NCBI GenBank assembly: GCA_014523625.1
Contig: JAATVP010000085.1
Span: forward strand, 1 to 18,193
Reading direction: 5' to 3'
DNA: 18,193 bases
Source: Nitrososphaerales archaeon TH5896
GTDB lineage: Archaea; Thermoproteota; Nitrososphaeria; Nitrososphaerales; Nitrososphaeraceae
Shown here one piece after another: positions 1 through 6,255 of this stretch. Within the stretch, counting starts at the first letter, position 1. Every line of letters begins with the position of its first letter. The notes beneath the pieces are model-generated. The model was given only the letters and a program-made list of their open reading frames with translations, was not told where the DNA came from and did not search any database. The position numbers and the translations under genes are program-made.

Positions 1-500
1 TATCAGCCTATGACCTAGATAATCATAATTAGTTAAATAATTATCTGGAAATTTCATCTTCAATGAAATGAGGACGGAAGGAGTAATTGGAGTGGTGAGC
101 ATCCTATTAGTATTTCTAATTTTCAGATCTGTTGATTACGTAGACTGCTCGCATTTCCTTTCGACACACAAAAAAAGCCCGAGGGATCAAATCTAACAGG
201 ATCTATGAATTCGACTGCAGATTACAACTACGTCCACAAAAGCCTGATATGCTACTATTTAATCAAACCAGTCTCCGAAGTATTTCTTTTGTGATTATTG
301 AATTTGTTAAATCAATAGTCTTCTTACTAGTCAGGGATGTAGGTCAGAGTATTTTGATCAATTGCAAAACGTAATTCCGAGCATAAGAAATAACCTTTAA
401 TTAATAAAACCGGAATCTGGAATCCGCAATTGGGTTTTGGCACAACTGATTCGGGTTCGAACGTAGCCATTGAGAGTCTTGAACACCAATAACTCTAATA
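1..500. other. Gene-poor left edge
   Basis: No convincing gene of ordinary size lies here; stops occur in all frames. The only things seen are a possible 42-codon membrane ORF (68-196) and a TATA-like AT-rich stretch near 396-409 that could serve the gene starting at 501. No RNA-like GC-rich island and no repeats were noticed. Confidence 0.5.
68..196 (+). CDS. Possible 42-aa single-TM small protein
   Basis: An ATG-initiated 42-codon ORF encodes a short N-terminus (MRTEG), a hydrophobic stretch of about 14 residues (positions 6-19, VIGVVSILLVFLIF) and a polar tail with one Cys. The layout would suit a small membrane protein. There is no clear ribosome binding site or TATA box at the right distance, and an ORF this short occurs by chance. 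No family is recognised. It is listed only as a candidate. Confidence 0.18.
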   Translation: MRTEGVIGVVSILLVFLIFRSVDYVDCSHFLSTHKKSPRDQI

Positions 501-833
501 ATGAGAGCAGAGTATTCTGAATCGAACAACTCAAAAATGATCGAATTTGCCTTAGTACCCCTTACATATCCCAACTTGACGGCAGCTAGGGAAATAGATC
601 GTGATGACGAATCAGCGGTCTCAAAGTACAATGATGATGTGTTTGGCTGCAATTTTGAATCTAGATCTGTGGGTGGGACTCCTGTATGCCATCGATTGGA
701 TCAAGTTTTAGATTTTATTAATATGGAATGTTCTAGACTATCAGTTAGGGGAAAAGGATTAGCTGAAGAGGGATTATTTCGTTTAGAGAGTGGTATTGAC
801 AATAATTCTGTTTGGGTAGCTTTTCAATGGTGA
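501..833 (+). CDS. Hypothetical protein, 110 aa
   Basis: A 110-codon ATG ORF ends 11 nt before the start of the next plus-strand gene, so the two are probably co-transcribed. The protein is soluble and slightly acidic, with no membrane segment and no motif I recognise; it has scattered Cys residues at about 49, 62 and 77. An internal Met at residue 13 (537) is an alternative start. An AT-rich TATA-like stretch at 396-409 would give a leader of roughly 70 nt. A minus-strand ORF overlaps the first half (401-652); the plus-strand reading is preferred because of its spacing to the downstream gene. Function unknown. Confidence 0.45.
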   Translation: MRAEYSESNNSKMIEFALVPLTYPNLTAAREIDRDDESAVSKYNDDVFGCNFESRSVGGTPVCHRLDQVLDFINMECSRLSVRGKGLAEEGLFRLESGIDNNSVWVAFQW

Positions 834-844
834 ATTGTTGAGGG

Positions 845-1246
845 ATGAATTCAACGAATCCTACCAAACCTGATCGTTCAATCACGCCGCGTGGTAACCA
901 ACCACTTTCTTACAATTGGGTTTTTGCCATTGGAATTACGATGATCATATTGGGAGTGATATTATTTGCATTAAGGGCAGCTCTAATCAGCCTTGTGATC
1001 ATAATTATAGGAATTTCTTTATTTACAGCCTGGCTCTACTTGAGTACAAAATTAAAGGAATCTAAGAAACTTCCTCAAAGAGGTAGTATATCAAATAGGC
1101 AAGTTCAAGGAGAGTTGAACGAGGAATGCATATGTGCTATATGTAAGCATAAAGTATCAAGCATCTGCCTTAGTGAAAATTGTGCGTGTTGCATTCTGAT
1201 GAAAGACAACAGCGTGATAGGGCATTCCAATAATCCCTTGCAATAA
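845..1246 (+). CDS. Two-TM membrane protein with Cys-rich C-terminal tail
   Basis: This 133-aa protein has a polar N-terminus of about 24 residues and two hydrophobic helices (about 25-43 and 46-68) joined by a very short turn, giving a hairpin in the membrane. A basic linker follows, then a C-terminal region with seven Cys: C95, C97, C100, C108, C113, C115 and C116 (ending CACC). The Cys cluster could bind a metal or form disulfides, and would sit on the same side of the membrane as the N-terminus. It follows the 501-833 gene by 11 nt and is followed by a strong hairpin, so the pair looks like a small operon. I do not recognise the family. Confidence 0.65.
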   Translation: MNSTNPTKPDRSITPRGNQPLSYNWVFAIGITMIILGVILFALRAALISLVIIIIGISLFTAWLYLSTKLKESKKLPQRGSISNRQVQGELNEECICAICKHKVSSICLSENCACCILMKDNSVIGHSNNPLQ

Positions 1247-1249
1247 GAT

Positions 1250-1277
1250 AATATTGTGACTTTTCTGTCATAATATT
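1250..1277 (+). terminator. Hairpin after the two-TM gene
   Basis: Inverted repeat 1250-1260 / 1267-1277 forms an 11-bp stem with one G-U pair and a loop of TTTTCT, starting 3 nt after the stop codon at 1244-1246. It probably marks the 3' end of the 501-1246 transcript. Archaeal terminators are usually T-tracts, so a 3'-UTR stabiliser is an equal possibility. Confidence 0.45.
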
Positions 1278-1489
1278 TCCAGATCGAAAATTTTGTCACG
1301 CAAGGCCAGAGATATGGAAACGACGAATAGTTATTTGAAAGGCACTGGGCCGTCAAGGTTGTTAGGCTCCTATTTACGCATTCTCATGGTCATCCCCATT
1401 AGGGATTTAGTCTTGAATGACCAAGACGAACTGAACGGTTGTAATTGGTATGATATTGAAATGCGACTAAATGCTTATCATACAAGGTA

Positions 1490-1891
1490 TTAGTCCCTGT
1501 ACTTTACTACTCGAACATCTCCATCGTTTGCTGTTAAAATAATTCGATCAAAATCTAGTTCAGTTGGATTTGGAGAAGAAAATAAAGATGCAAAAGGGCC
1601 GATGTTTCCCAAGCTCTGGGGCATTCCGTTCTCACCAAACTGAACTACTACATTGTTCAACGAATCGAAGTTATTGTTACTGATTTTCGCAGTTATCGAG
1701 CTAATCAATCCCCCTCGTTCTATTATTTCGATACTTACTCCGACCCTAGGAAGGAATACCGACAATACAATCAGAGCTACAACGACAAAACCTACGATTA
1801 TCCCAACTTTTGCAATTTTTATATAATTTCTTCTCACTTTGCCACGAAGACTATCTTCCTGAAATTTGTCTTCGTCCCATCTATCATTCAA
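1490..1891 (-). CDS. Membrane-anchored hypothetical protein, 133 aa
   Basis: A charged cytosolic N-terminus of about 27 residues (with RGKVRRN) precedes one transmembrane helix (about 28-49). An extracytoplasmic domain of about 85 residues follows, predicted beta-rich, with the run ISNNNFDSLNNVVVQFGENG. The topology resembles other short anchored archaeal proteins whose outer domain is a small Ig-like or LEA-like fold, but I cannot assign a family. The start is TTG at 1891; no in-frame ATG exists before the transmembrane helix. A TATA-like CTTTAAAAT on the minus strand (1945-1953) would give a leader of about 30 nt. Confidence 0.65.
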   Translation of the reverse strand: MNDRWDEDKFQEDSLRGKVRRNYIKIAKVGIIVGFVVVALIVLSVFLPRVGVSIEIIERGGLISSITAKISNNNFDSLNNVVVQFGENGMPQSLGNIGPFASLFSSPNPTELDFDRIILTANDGDVRVVKYRD

Positions 1892-1944
1892 ATGGAATAC
1901 ACCTATGTCCGTGGGAATCTATCTGTATCATTGTACTCTCCGGC

Positions 1945-1953
1945 ATTTTAAAG
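1945..1953 (-). promoter_or_regulatory. TATA-like box for the 1891 gene
   Basis: The minus strand reads CTTTAAAAT, about 58 nt upstream of the TTG start. Transcription would begin near 1923. A second TATA-like element (CTATTTAAGG, around 1963-1972) lies further upstream. Confidence 0.3.
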
Positions 1954-2100
1954 CGACCTGCCTTAAATAGGTACAGATACAAATAGAAAACTCATGAGGC
2001 TGTCAGCAGAACCTTAGTATGGTTCACACTTCCAGTTCAAGAATACAATGTTAATAGTAATAAATATATGATATTAAAAATATTTCCTCATCGCTATTAT

Positions 2101-2355
2101 TCACTTTCTTAAATGGAAATTAACGTCAAACATCGTAATAATGTCCTTGATGTTTTCGTCTGAAGCAAAGCTGCAGATCGTAATCCACTTTCTATTTTTC
2201 CTTGCCAAAATTTGACAAACTGCCTTAGGATTATCAGGGATCACTTCTACCTTCACTTCATACTTGCTTCTCAGTTTTTCTTCTAGGGCGGTCGCGATTC
2301 CACTAGGGGCTTGGATTGCAATTTTACGCATTTCCTTAGATAATTGGATCGGCAT
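2101..2355 (-). CDS. Hypothetical protein, 84 aa
   Basis: A small, basic, soluble protein with an ATG start. The N-terminal part (about residues 5-30) looks like an amphipathic helix. It is followed by alternating strand-like segments (YEVKVEVIPDN, AVCQILARK, KWITICSF) and a final helix or strand, suggesting a compact alpha/beta domain. No family is recognised. A TATA-like GTATAGTATATTC on the minus strand (about 2398-2410) would start transcription near 2379, leaving a leader of about 23 nt. It is the downstream neighbour of the small coiled-coil gene at 2453-2626, about 100 nt away on the same strand. Confidence 0.55.
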   Translation of the reverse strand: MPIQLSKEMRKIAIQAPSGIATALEEKLRSKYEVKVEVIPDNPKAVCQILARKNRKWITICSFASDENIKDIITMFDVNFHLRK

Positions 2356-2452
2356 GGATGTGATAATTCTTTCGTTAATAGAGCCTCATGTCAGATCAGA
2401 ATATACTATACGCTAAATGGAAGATCTAATACGCGAATCACAATGTCAAGCC

Positions 2453-2626
2453 TCATTTCTTTAATCTTTCAAGTAGGTCTATTATTCTACGCAGGCTATC
2501 CTGGATCTCCTCTATGGGACTATTTTGATAATCCATTCTACTCTCGAGATCTACAAGCTTATTGACTACAACTAAGAGGCTATTTATCGGATCTTCGAAT
2601 TCAGTTCGCGATTTGCCAATGGCCAT
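2453..2626 (-). CDS. Small helical (coiled-coil-like) protein, 57 aa
   Basis: The protein is nearly all helix-forming, with heptad-like Leu/Ile spacing through INSLLVVVNKLVDLESR and a C-terminal SLRRIIDLLERLKK, so a coiled coil or helical hairpin is likely. I chose the ATG at 2626 because the minus strand has GGAGG (2635-2639) eight bases before it, a good Shine-Dalgarno position. In-frame Mets at 2647 and 2671 are possible but have no such site, and 2671 lies too near a TATA-like element at about 2675-2686 to be inside the transcript. Function unknown; it could be a regulator or a partner-binding peptide. Confidence 0.5.
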   Translation of the reverse strand: MAIGKSRTEFEDPINSLLVVVNKLVDLESRMDYQNSPIEEIQDSLRRIIDLLERLKK

Positions 2627-2634
2627 TGAGCTAT

Positions 2635-2639
2635 CCTCC
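2635..2639 (-). promoter_or_regulatory. Shine-Dalgarno GGAGG deciding the start at 2626
   Basis: The minus strand reads AGGAGGATAGCTCAATG. The spacing of 8 nt is near ideal. Few other genes in this window show so clear a site. Confidence 0.5.
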
Positions 2640-2853
2640 TCTTGCATCAGAACAATACATAATCCATTCATGCAGATATCTATACTTTACCGGCGTCTCC
2701 TGAATCTAGATGGTTATCAAACCTGGAAGTTCAAGGCGCAAAGACAACACAGACTGTCGATTTAGGCTTGGTGATAGGGTAGGGTACGTCTCAACGGCAA
2801 ATATGTGAAAGAAACATTCGCAACCAGACGAGTAACCGATAATAATAATCCGC

Positions 2854-2870
2854 TTTATCATATTGATAAA
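2854..2870. repeat. Perfect 7-3-7 palindrome, operator-like
   Basis: TTTATCA-TAT-TGATAAA is a perfect inverted repeat with a 3-nt centre. Such symmetric AT-rich sites are typical of dimeric winged-helix repressor operators, or they can arise by chance in AT-rich DNA. It lies 5 nt before the hairpin at 2876. Confidence 0.4.
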
Positions 2871-2875
2871 TACCG

Positions 2876-2902
2876 TTGGCTTGATTTTCGAAGTTAAGCC
2901 AA
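2876..2902 (+). repeat. 12-bp hairpin, likely RNA on plus strand
   Basis: Arms 2876-2887 and 2891-2902 pair over 12 positions (two G-U) around a TCG loop if the plus strand is transcribed. On the minus strand the two wobble positions become A-C mismatches. This asymmetry favours a plus-strand RNA. It could be the terminator or body of an unrecognised small transcript. Confidence 0.35.
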
Positions 2903-2981
2903 TTAACCCTAATCTTCCGTGAGAGTGAAATAGATTGTGCAGTTTCCTACCAATTTCACGATATTAGCATAAATTTCGTCA

Positions 2982-3067
2982 AGGTGGGGAAGGGATTCGA
3001 ACCCTTATAGATTCGCTTACTACATTCGATTCTGCAGGCGAACGCATAGCCGCTCTGCCACCCCACC
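2982..3067 (-). tRNA. tRNA-Cys (GCA) with a 14-nt intron
   Basis: The minus strand folds as a complete tRNA: acceptor GGTGGGG/CCCCACC, D-arm GCA...TGC, anticodon stem TTCGC/GCGAA, loop CTGCAGA after splicing, variable TCTAT, and T-arm AAGGG-TTCGAAT-CCCTT. Anticodon GCA is at 3033-3035. The discriminator is U (2982), the known identity base of tRNA-Cys, which supports the call. The anticodon stem closes only if 14 nt (3018-3031) are removed between positions 37 and 38, the canonical archaeal intron site. The mature length is 72 nt and CCA is not encoded. A TATA box and a hairpin leader lie upstream. Confidence 0.93.
3018..3031 (-). other. tRNA-Cys intron (14 nt, position 37/38)
   Basis: The precursor shows a bulge-helix-loop type motif. 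CTGC of the 5' exon pairs with GTAG of the intron (C-G, U-A, G-U, C-G). The 3' side has a three-base bulge TAA cut as TA|A, and the 5' cut is CAG|AA inside the loop. This fits the archaeal tRNA splicing endonuclease and is a relaxed rather than perfect BHB. Confidence 0.85.
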
Positions 3068-3074
3068 ATTCATG

Positions 3075-3100
3075 TCTTGCCCCTTGATAACGGGGCAAGA
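3075..3100 (-). promoter_or_regulatory. Hairpin in the tRNA-Cys 5' leader
   Basis: A perfect 9-bp GC-rich stem (3075-3083 / 3092-3100, TCTTGCCCC/GGGGCAAGA) with an 8-nt loop ends 7 nt before the mature tRNA 5' end. With the TATA box at about 3121-3131, transcription would start near 3100, so the primary transcript would begin with this hairpin. It could affect RNase P access or protect the 5' end. Confidence 0.5.
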
Positions 3101-3120
3101 TCGTACTAGATTTCTACGAT

Positions 3121-3131
3121 TATTTAAATTA
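3121..3131 (-). promoter_or_regulatory. TATA box of tRNA-Cys
   Basis: The minus strand reads AATTTAAATA, about 26 nt before the predicted transcript start at the leader hairpin. No other gene is near enough on this strand to use it. Confidence 0.45.
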
Positions 3132-3267
3132 AATCCTATGATTGTTTTGGGGAAGTATACTGAAGTCGAGTATTGAATAACAGCAAGGTCAAATTCTAGC
3201 AGTGTTTAAATCATTAGGGAATCAAGACTAATCGAATTAAGGCGACGGTCTCGTTCGAAGTTAAAGA

Positions 3268-3597
3268 TCATACATCTATCATGTCGTTTTCAGTGGTCTT
3301 CTTCCTATGGCATTGCCAGCACAATAATTGCATATTTCCGATGTCGAAGACCGGTCCCCCCCTAGATATTGGAATGATGTGGTCTACTGTAAGCAAGCCA
3401 ATAGGAAAATATTTGCCACAACCAAACTTGAAATGTTTGTTGTCCAAGCCTTGGGAAGCTGAGAGGTTATAGCCAGGATTACATCTAGATCCGTACTTTT
3501 TTGCTAGAGTAGTCTTATAATTCTGTCGCATGGATGGTGGTAGCTGATACCAAGAATCTCCACTTTTGCCGGCAACATAGATTCTTTTTCGCACCAT
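3268..3597 (-). CDS. Stand-alone HNH endonuclease, 109 aa
   Basis: The HNH (ββα-metal) core is clear: D72-H73 in TVDHIIPISRGG, N88 in GNMQLLCWQC, then H97 in CHRKK. C93 and C96 make the second zinc knuckle. The first knuckle, normally CxxC, is represented by C39 and C60, separated by a 20-residue insertion. The protein has no other domain; about 38 residues precede the core. Such small HNH proteins nick or cut DNA and occur in mobile elements, defence islands and as lone chromosomal genes; no partner gene is adjacent. The ATG at 3597 is supported by a TATA box (3621-3628) about 26 nt upstream, which predicts a leaderless mRNA. Confidence 0.88.
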   Translation of the reverse strand: MVRKRIYVAGKSGDSWYQLPPSMRQNYKTTLAKKYGSRCNPGYNLSASQGLDNKHFKFGCGKYFPIGLLTVDHIIPISRGGPVFDIGNMQLLCWQCHRKKTTENDMIDV

Positions 3598-3620
3598 GGT
3601 TCAACGAGTAGAATGAATAC

Positions 3621-3628
3621 GTTATATG
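3621..3628 (-). promoter_or_regulatory. TATA box of the HNH gene
   Basis: The minus strand reads CATATAAC, centred 27 nt before the ATG. Transcription would start at or next to the start codon (leaderless). Confidence 0.4.
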
Positions 3629-4398
3629 CGTAAATAAAATGTTTGCTTCTTTTGGTCGTATGGCAAAAATACATGCGGTAGAATAATATTTTTAGTAATT
3701 TTTGGTATCCACTATGATGCTATTTTGATCATATTTAACACAGTATCTGATTGATTTCATAACGGTCAGACTCATAGCCAAACAATATTTTCCAGCTGGC
3801 CTGAGAAGTAGGCTGTTCAGATTAAAAGATTTTGGTTATTTGATATATTGTATCCCTTCATGCCGTGTTCCTTATCAAGTAACGATCTATCGTAGTTGGT
3901 CCTTTATCTAAATATCTTTAATGCTAGTTTAATGTTTACTCAATCTTAATTCCACGCCATCAACATATCTTTTATAGTCAGTTAGTTACCTAGTATTAGT
4001 CACGATTTGATCGTTCTACCTTTGATGTGTTCTGATGACTAGTGTATCCCTTCCTTGTACCGTCAATAGAGCCGCAGAAAGAATTTAGTTACGCAACTAT
4101 TGTACTATTCTAAGATTGATTTGGGCAGAATTGCTTGTCCACGATTTTTCATTGATAGCCCAGCTATGAAGGAACTAGCTATGCAACAGCTTTAACTCTA
4201 AATCGATATGGACCATTTAGATGGTTGATTCCTACTGTAATTTATCTGAATAATCTGTTTGACTCAACAACGTGTTACACGTTATCAGCCGCTTAAGAAG
4301 TAATGGACCAAAAAATTTCTGAAAAGACTAGCGTACATGGGTGCGTAACCAAGATTCTAGTGCGTGGGCTGCTTTTATTTGTGTACAATTTAGAACCA
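3629..4398. other. About 770 bp without genes
   Basis: All six frames are interrupted often and no gene, tRNA or GC-rich structured island is visible. A short direct repeat of AGCTATG occurs near 4162-4182. The stretch may be 3' flank of the Rieske gene, decayed DNA, or hold an unstructured small RNA; I see no positive sign of any of these. Confidence 0.5.
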
Positions 4399-4767
4399 TT
4401 AAATTGGCTCCTCTTGTTGGCCAGAGTCAATGAAAATGCTGTTGTCGTGTTCATCAATTTTATACAATCTCAAATTCCCTGATTTTCTCCAATTAGTGCT
4501 TTGCTCCATCCAGCCTTCCTCCTTTTTCCAAGATTTCATATTTTCCAACTCACCTGTGAAAATATTATACTCATACCCGTGCATATAGCATACTATGTTA
4601 TCCCCATTAAAATGTCCCTTTGATAAGGATGCTCCTCTATGAGGACAGGAATTGCTACAGGCGAATAATTTTCCGTTTCTTCTTCCTACAAGAATATCCT
4701 TATTGTTAATTGTGAAAACATTCAAAGAATTGTCCTTTATATCATCACTACTGCAGATCCTCATCAT
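4399..4767 (-). CDS. Rieske [2Fe-2S] ferredoxin-like protein
   Basis: The protein is a single Rieske domain of 122 aa. The cluster ligands are C41 and H43 in SCPHRGA, and C60 and H63 in VCYMHGYEYN, matching the C-x-H...C-x2-H pattern of Rieske ferredoxins and of oxygenase ferredoxin components. There is no signal peptide or membrane anchor, so it is a soluble cytoplasmic electron carrier rather than a bc1/b6f subunit. No oxygenase or reductase is adjacent, so its redox partner is unknown. The start is one of two adjacent ATGs (4767 or 4764). A TATA box at 4799-4806 puts transcription start about 9 nt upstream. Confidence 0.93.
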   Translation of the reverse strand: MMRICSSDDIKDNSLNVFTINNKDILVGRRNGKLFACSNSCPHRGASLSKGHFNGDNIVCYMHGYEYNIFTGELENMKSWKKEEGWMEQSTNWRKSGNLRLYKIDEHDNSIFIDSGQQEEPI

Positions 4768-4798
4768 CTCTGGAATCGTAAAGTTACCGATAGAGATA

Positions 4799-4806
4799 CT
4801 ATAAAT
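4799..4806 (-). promoter_or_regulatory. TATA box of the Rieske gene
   Basis: The minus strand reads ATTTATAG, about 35 nt before the ATG, predicting a very short leader. Confidence 0.5.
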
Positions 4807-4977
4807 CTATTTGCTTAATTGTAATTCATCTTTGTTAGGAAACATTATCGTAAGGATATTATGGATTCAATGTAGATTAGTATCATATAGTATTAAATTC
4901 CTAGTGTGCCATCCTAGGAGGTCGTAGAAACCAAGACCTCATGTGCATGCTCGAGATATCTGGACAAGTATGAAGAT

Positions 4978-4985
4978 TTTTATAT
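4978..4985 (+). promoter_or_regulatory. TATA box of the RPC34-like gene
   Basis: TTTTATAT preceded by a purine-rich GAAGA (BRE-like). Transcription would begin near 5005-5010, downstream of the ATG at 4998. This favours the in-frame ATG at 5037 as the real start. Confidence 0.5.
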
Positions 4986-5036
4986 CTATGTTGGCTAATG
5001 TTAAATTACATTTTGCCATCAGAAATAGTTACTCCT

Positions 5037-5465
5037 ATGAAAATTTCAGTTAAAACTAGAAATAGTTTAGTCGAACAGGCACTTCAAACTATCTCTCGAA
5101 GCGGAGAGAATGGAATATTCCAAACCGAACTTTGTAAGACTTTTTCTCTAGACAGTCGAGACGGATCAAGGCTCGTCGGAAATCTGGAAAAACAGGCCCT
5201 CATTTCTAGGGAAAAAATCCTTTACAACGGTAGGTGGACTTACAAGTTGATAGTGAAGAAACCTACCATTTCCGAAATTGAAAAAAGACAAGTAGAGATA
5301 AACAGCGTTGAGGGAGCTCCATGTTTTAGTTGTAATTATCAACATTTATGTTCATCTGAAGATGATATGAGTCAGTATAGTCCAGCCAAGTGTACATGGA
5401 TTGCGGAATGGGTACTCTCCAGTTTTAGCAGGACGTTGAATCATCAGCGTCATATCGATCTATAA
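5037..5465 (+). CDS. RPC34/RPC39-like winged-helix Fe-S protein
   Basis: The N-terminal half (about residues 8-72 from the chosen start) is a winged-helix domain with helix-turn-helix spacing (VEQALQTI...GIFQTELCKTF...GSRLVGNLEKQALI) and a wing around LYNGRWTYKLIV. The C-terminus carries C96-x2-C99-x5-C105-x13-C119 followed by the TWIAEWV helix. This Cys pattern and the SPAKCTW context match the 4Fe-4S region of RNA polymerase III subunit RPC34 (human RPC39), whose orthologs are described in Crenarchaeota and Thaumarchaeota. It probably binds DNA at promoters with RNA polymerase. I chose ATG 5037 because of the TATA position; ATG 4998 would add 13 residues. The two-wing eukaryotic form is longer, so this is a one-wing version. 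Confidence 0.82.
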   Translation: MKISVKTRNSLVEQALQTISRSGENGIFQTELCKTFSLDSRDGSRLVGNLEKQALISREKILYNGRWTYKLIVKKPTISEIEKRQVEINSVEGAPCFSCNYQHLCSSEDDMSQYSPAKCTWIAEWVLSSFSRTLNHQRHIDL

Positions 5466-5468
5466 CCA

Positions 5469-5497
5469 AGGCTGGGTGTACAGGGTAAGGACAGCCT
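5469..5497 (+). terminator. Possible hairpin after the RPC34-like gene
   Basis: AGGCTG (5469-5474) pairs with CAGCCT (5492-5497) over 6 bp with a 17-nt loop, starting 3 nt after the stop codon. The loop is long and no T-tract follows, so support is weak. Confidence 0.25.
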
Positions 5498-5644
5498 GCA
5501 CATAGTAACAGTGCTAGTATTAATTTGAAACAGAATACATGATCCCATTACGATCTTCAGTGCAAAAAGCGTATCTGGAAAGAACTTTCTGACCAGACAC
5601 TATTTTTTGCTTTAATATTACTGAAGGTTCGCGCTCCAATGAGT

Positions 5645-6169
5645 TCATAGAGAACGCTGTAATTCATCCTTAAAAACCAATGGAGCTGTAACAAATCCAG
5701 ACTCGATATCAGCAGTCCCTTCCACTTCCCAATTTATATCAGAACTAGTGAGATTTCCAATATTGATTCGCGTGAGACTTGGATCGTTACGCGGTATTTC
5801 GAACTTTGACATAATTGTAGCCTCGCTCCCAGACAGAAGTTGTGGTCGTCCGTGGACTGGAATATCGACATAGTCGATATGTCCGTTACCTAGAGATTCA
5901 CCATTAGCTAATAGGGTATACTCGATTTTAGAGGTCGTCAAAGTCTTATCAGTAGGGTTATCGACTTTAAAAAATACGTTAAGAGTAAGCAGGTTCGCTG
6001 TTTCCTCTTCTGGAGAGGGATTCTCAATCTCAACTTTGTCGAGGTTGATCTTTACTGCATTAATATCAGGCGGAAGAGTGAAAGTCAGGATAAGTGGTGT
6101 AAGAATTATCCCTGCGGCAATTGCTGCAACAGCGCCAATGAGTATGGCTCTGCGTTTGGTAAGAAACAT
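5645..6169 (-). CDS. Membrane-anchored LEA14-like (LEA_2/WHy) domain protein
   Basis: A short basic N-terminus (FLTKRR) and one transmembrane helix (about residues 8-32) are followed by an extracytoplasmic beta-rich domain of about 140 residues. Features such as VEIENPSPEE, LNVFFKVDNPTDKTLT and a later ENP/DNP-like turn resemble LEA type 2/WHy domains, a fibronectin-like beta sandwich common in archaeal cell-surface proteins. Role in the cell unknown; stress protection is only an analogy to plant LEA14. I chose ATG 6169. The frame extends to a TTG at 6190, but the TATA box at 6197-6204 predicts transcription start near 6174, leaving that TTG outside the mRNA. It is divergent from the CopD-like gene. 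Confidence 0.75.
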   Translation of the reverse strand: MFLTKRRAILIGAVAAIAAGIILTPLILTFTLPPDINAVKINLDKVEIENPSPEEETANLLTLNVFFKVDNPTDKTLTTSKIEYTLLANGESLGNGHIDYVDIPVHGRPQLLSGSEATIMSKFEIPRNDPSLTRINIGNLTSSDINWEVEGTADIESGFVTAPLVFKDELQRSL

Positions 6170-6196
6170 TCTGGCATTTATGCTTATCAAAAGCGC

Positions 6197-6204
6197 ATTA
6201 AAAT
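6197..6204 (-). promoter_or_regulatory. TATA box of the LEA14-like gene
   Basis: The minus strand reads ATTTTAAT; transcription start near 6174 gives a leader of about 5 nt to ATG 6169. Confidence 0.4.
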
Positions 6205-6225
6205 CCTTTCTGAGACAATACGAAT

Positions 6226-6238
6226 AATAGTATTAAAG
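6226..6238 (+). promoter_or_regulatory. TATA box of the CopD-like gene
   Basis: AATAGTATTAAAG is centred about 25 nt before ATG 6256, predicting a leaderless transcript. With the minus box at 6197-6204 it forms a compact divergent promoter. Confidence 0.35.
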
Positions 6239-6255
6239 TCAATCTCAGTTTCGTA

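Larger units (their letters stand above)
2627..2981. other. Intergenic region with two inverted repeats
   Basis: Between the small coiled-coil gene and tRNA-Cys no ORF is convincing. The stretch holds the promoter of the 2626 gene (TATA-like about 2675-2686, minus), a 17-bp palindrome at 2854-2870 and a 12-bp hairpin at 2876-2902, listed separately. Confidence 0.5.

Noticed and set aside
401..652. Minus-strand ORF of 83 codons
   Set aside because: It overlaps the plus-strand 501-833 gene, has no upstream promoter and contains no recognisable domain. The plus gene has good spacing to its neighbour.
1105..1493. Open frames at 1105-1356 (minus) and 1293-1493 (plus)
   Set aside because: The first is antisense to the Cys-rich tail. 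The second has no promoter, no ribosome site and random composition, and its end abuts the convergent 1490-1891 gene.
2344..2565. Plus-strand ORF with a hydrophobic stretch
   Set aside because: It lies antisense across two minus-strand genes, and its hydrophobicity comes from the complement of the coiled-coil gene.
2982..3067. tRNA-Cys as an integration (att) site
   Set aside because: The only partial match to its 3' end in the window is GGGTTCGAA near 457, which is too short. No integrase is present.
3629..4398. C/D box RNA near 4021-4045 (TGATG and CTGATGA strings)
   Set aside because: The boxes overlap and are not in the C-D'-C'-D order or spacing, and there is no closing stem.
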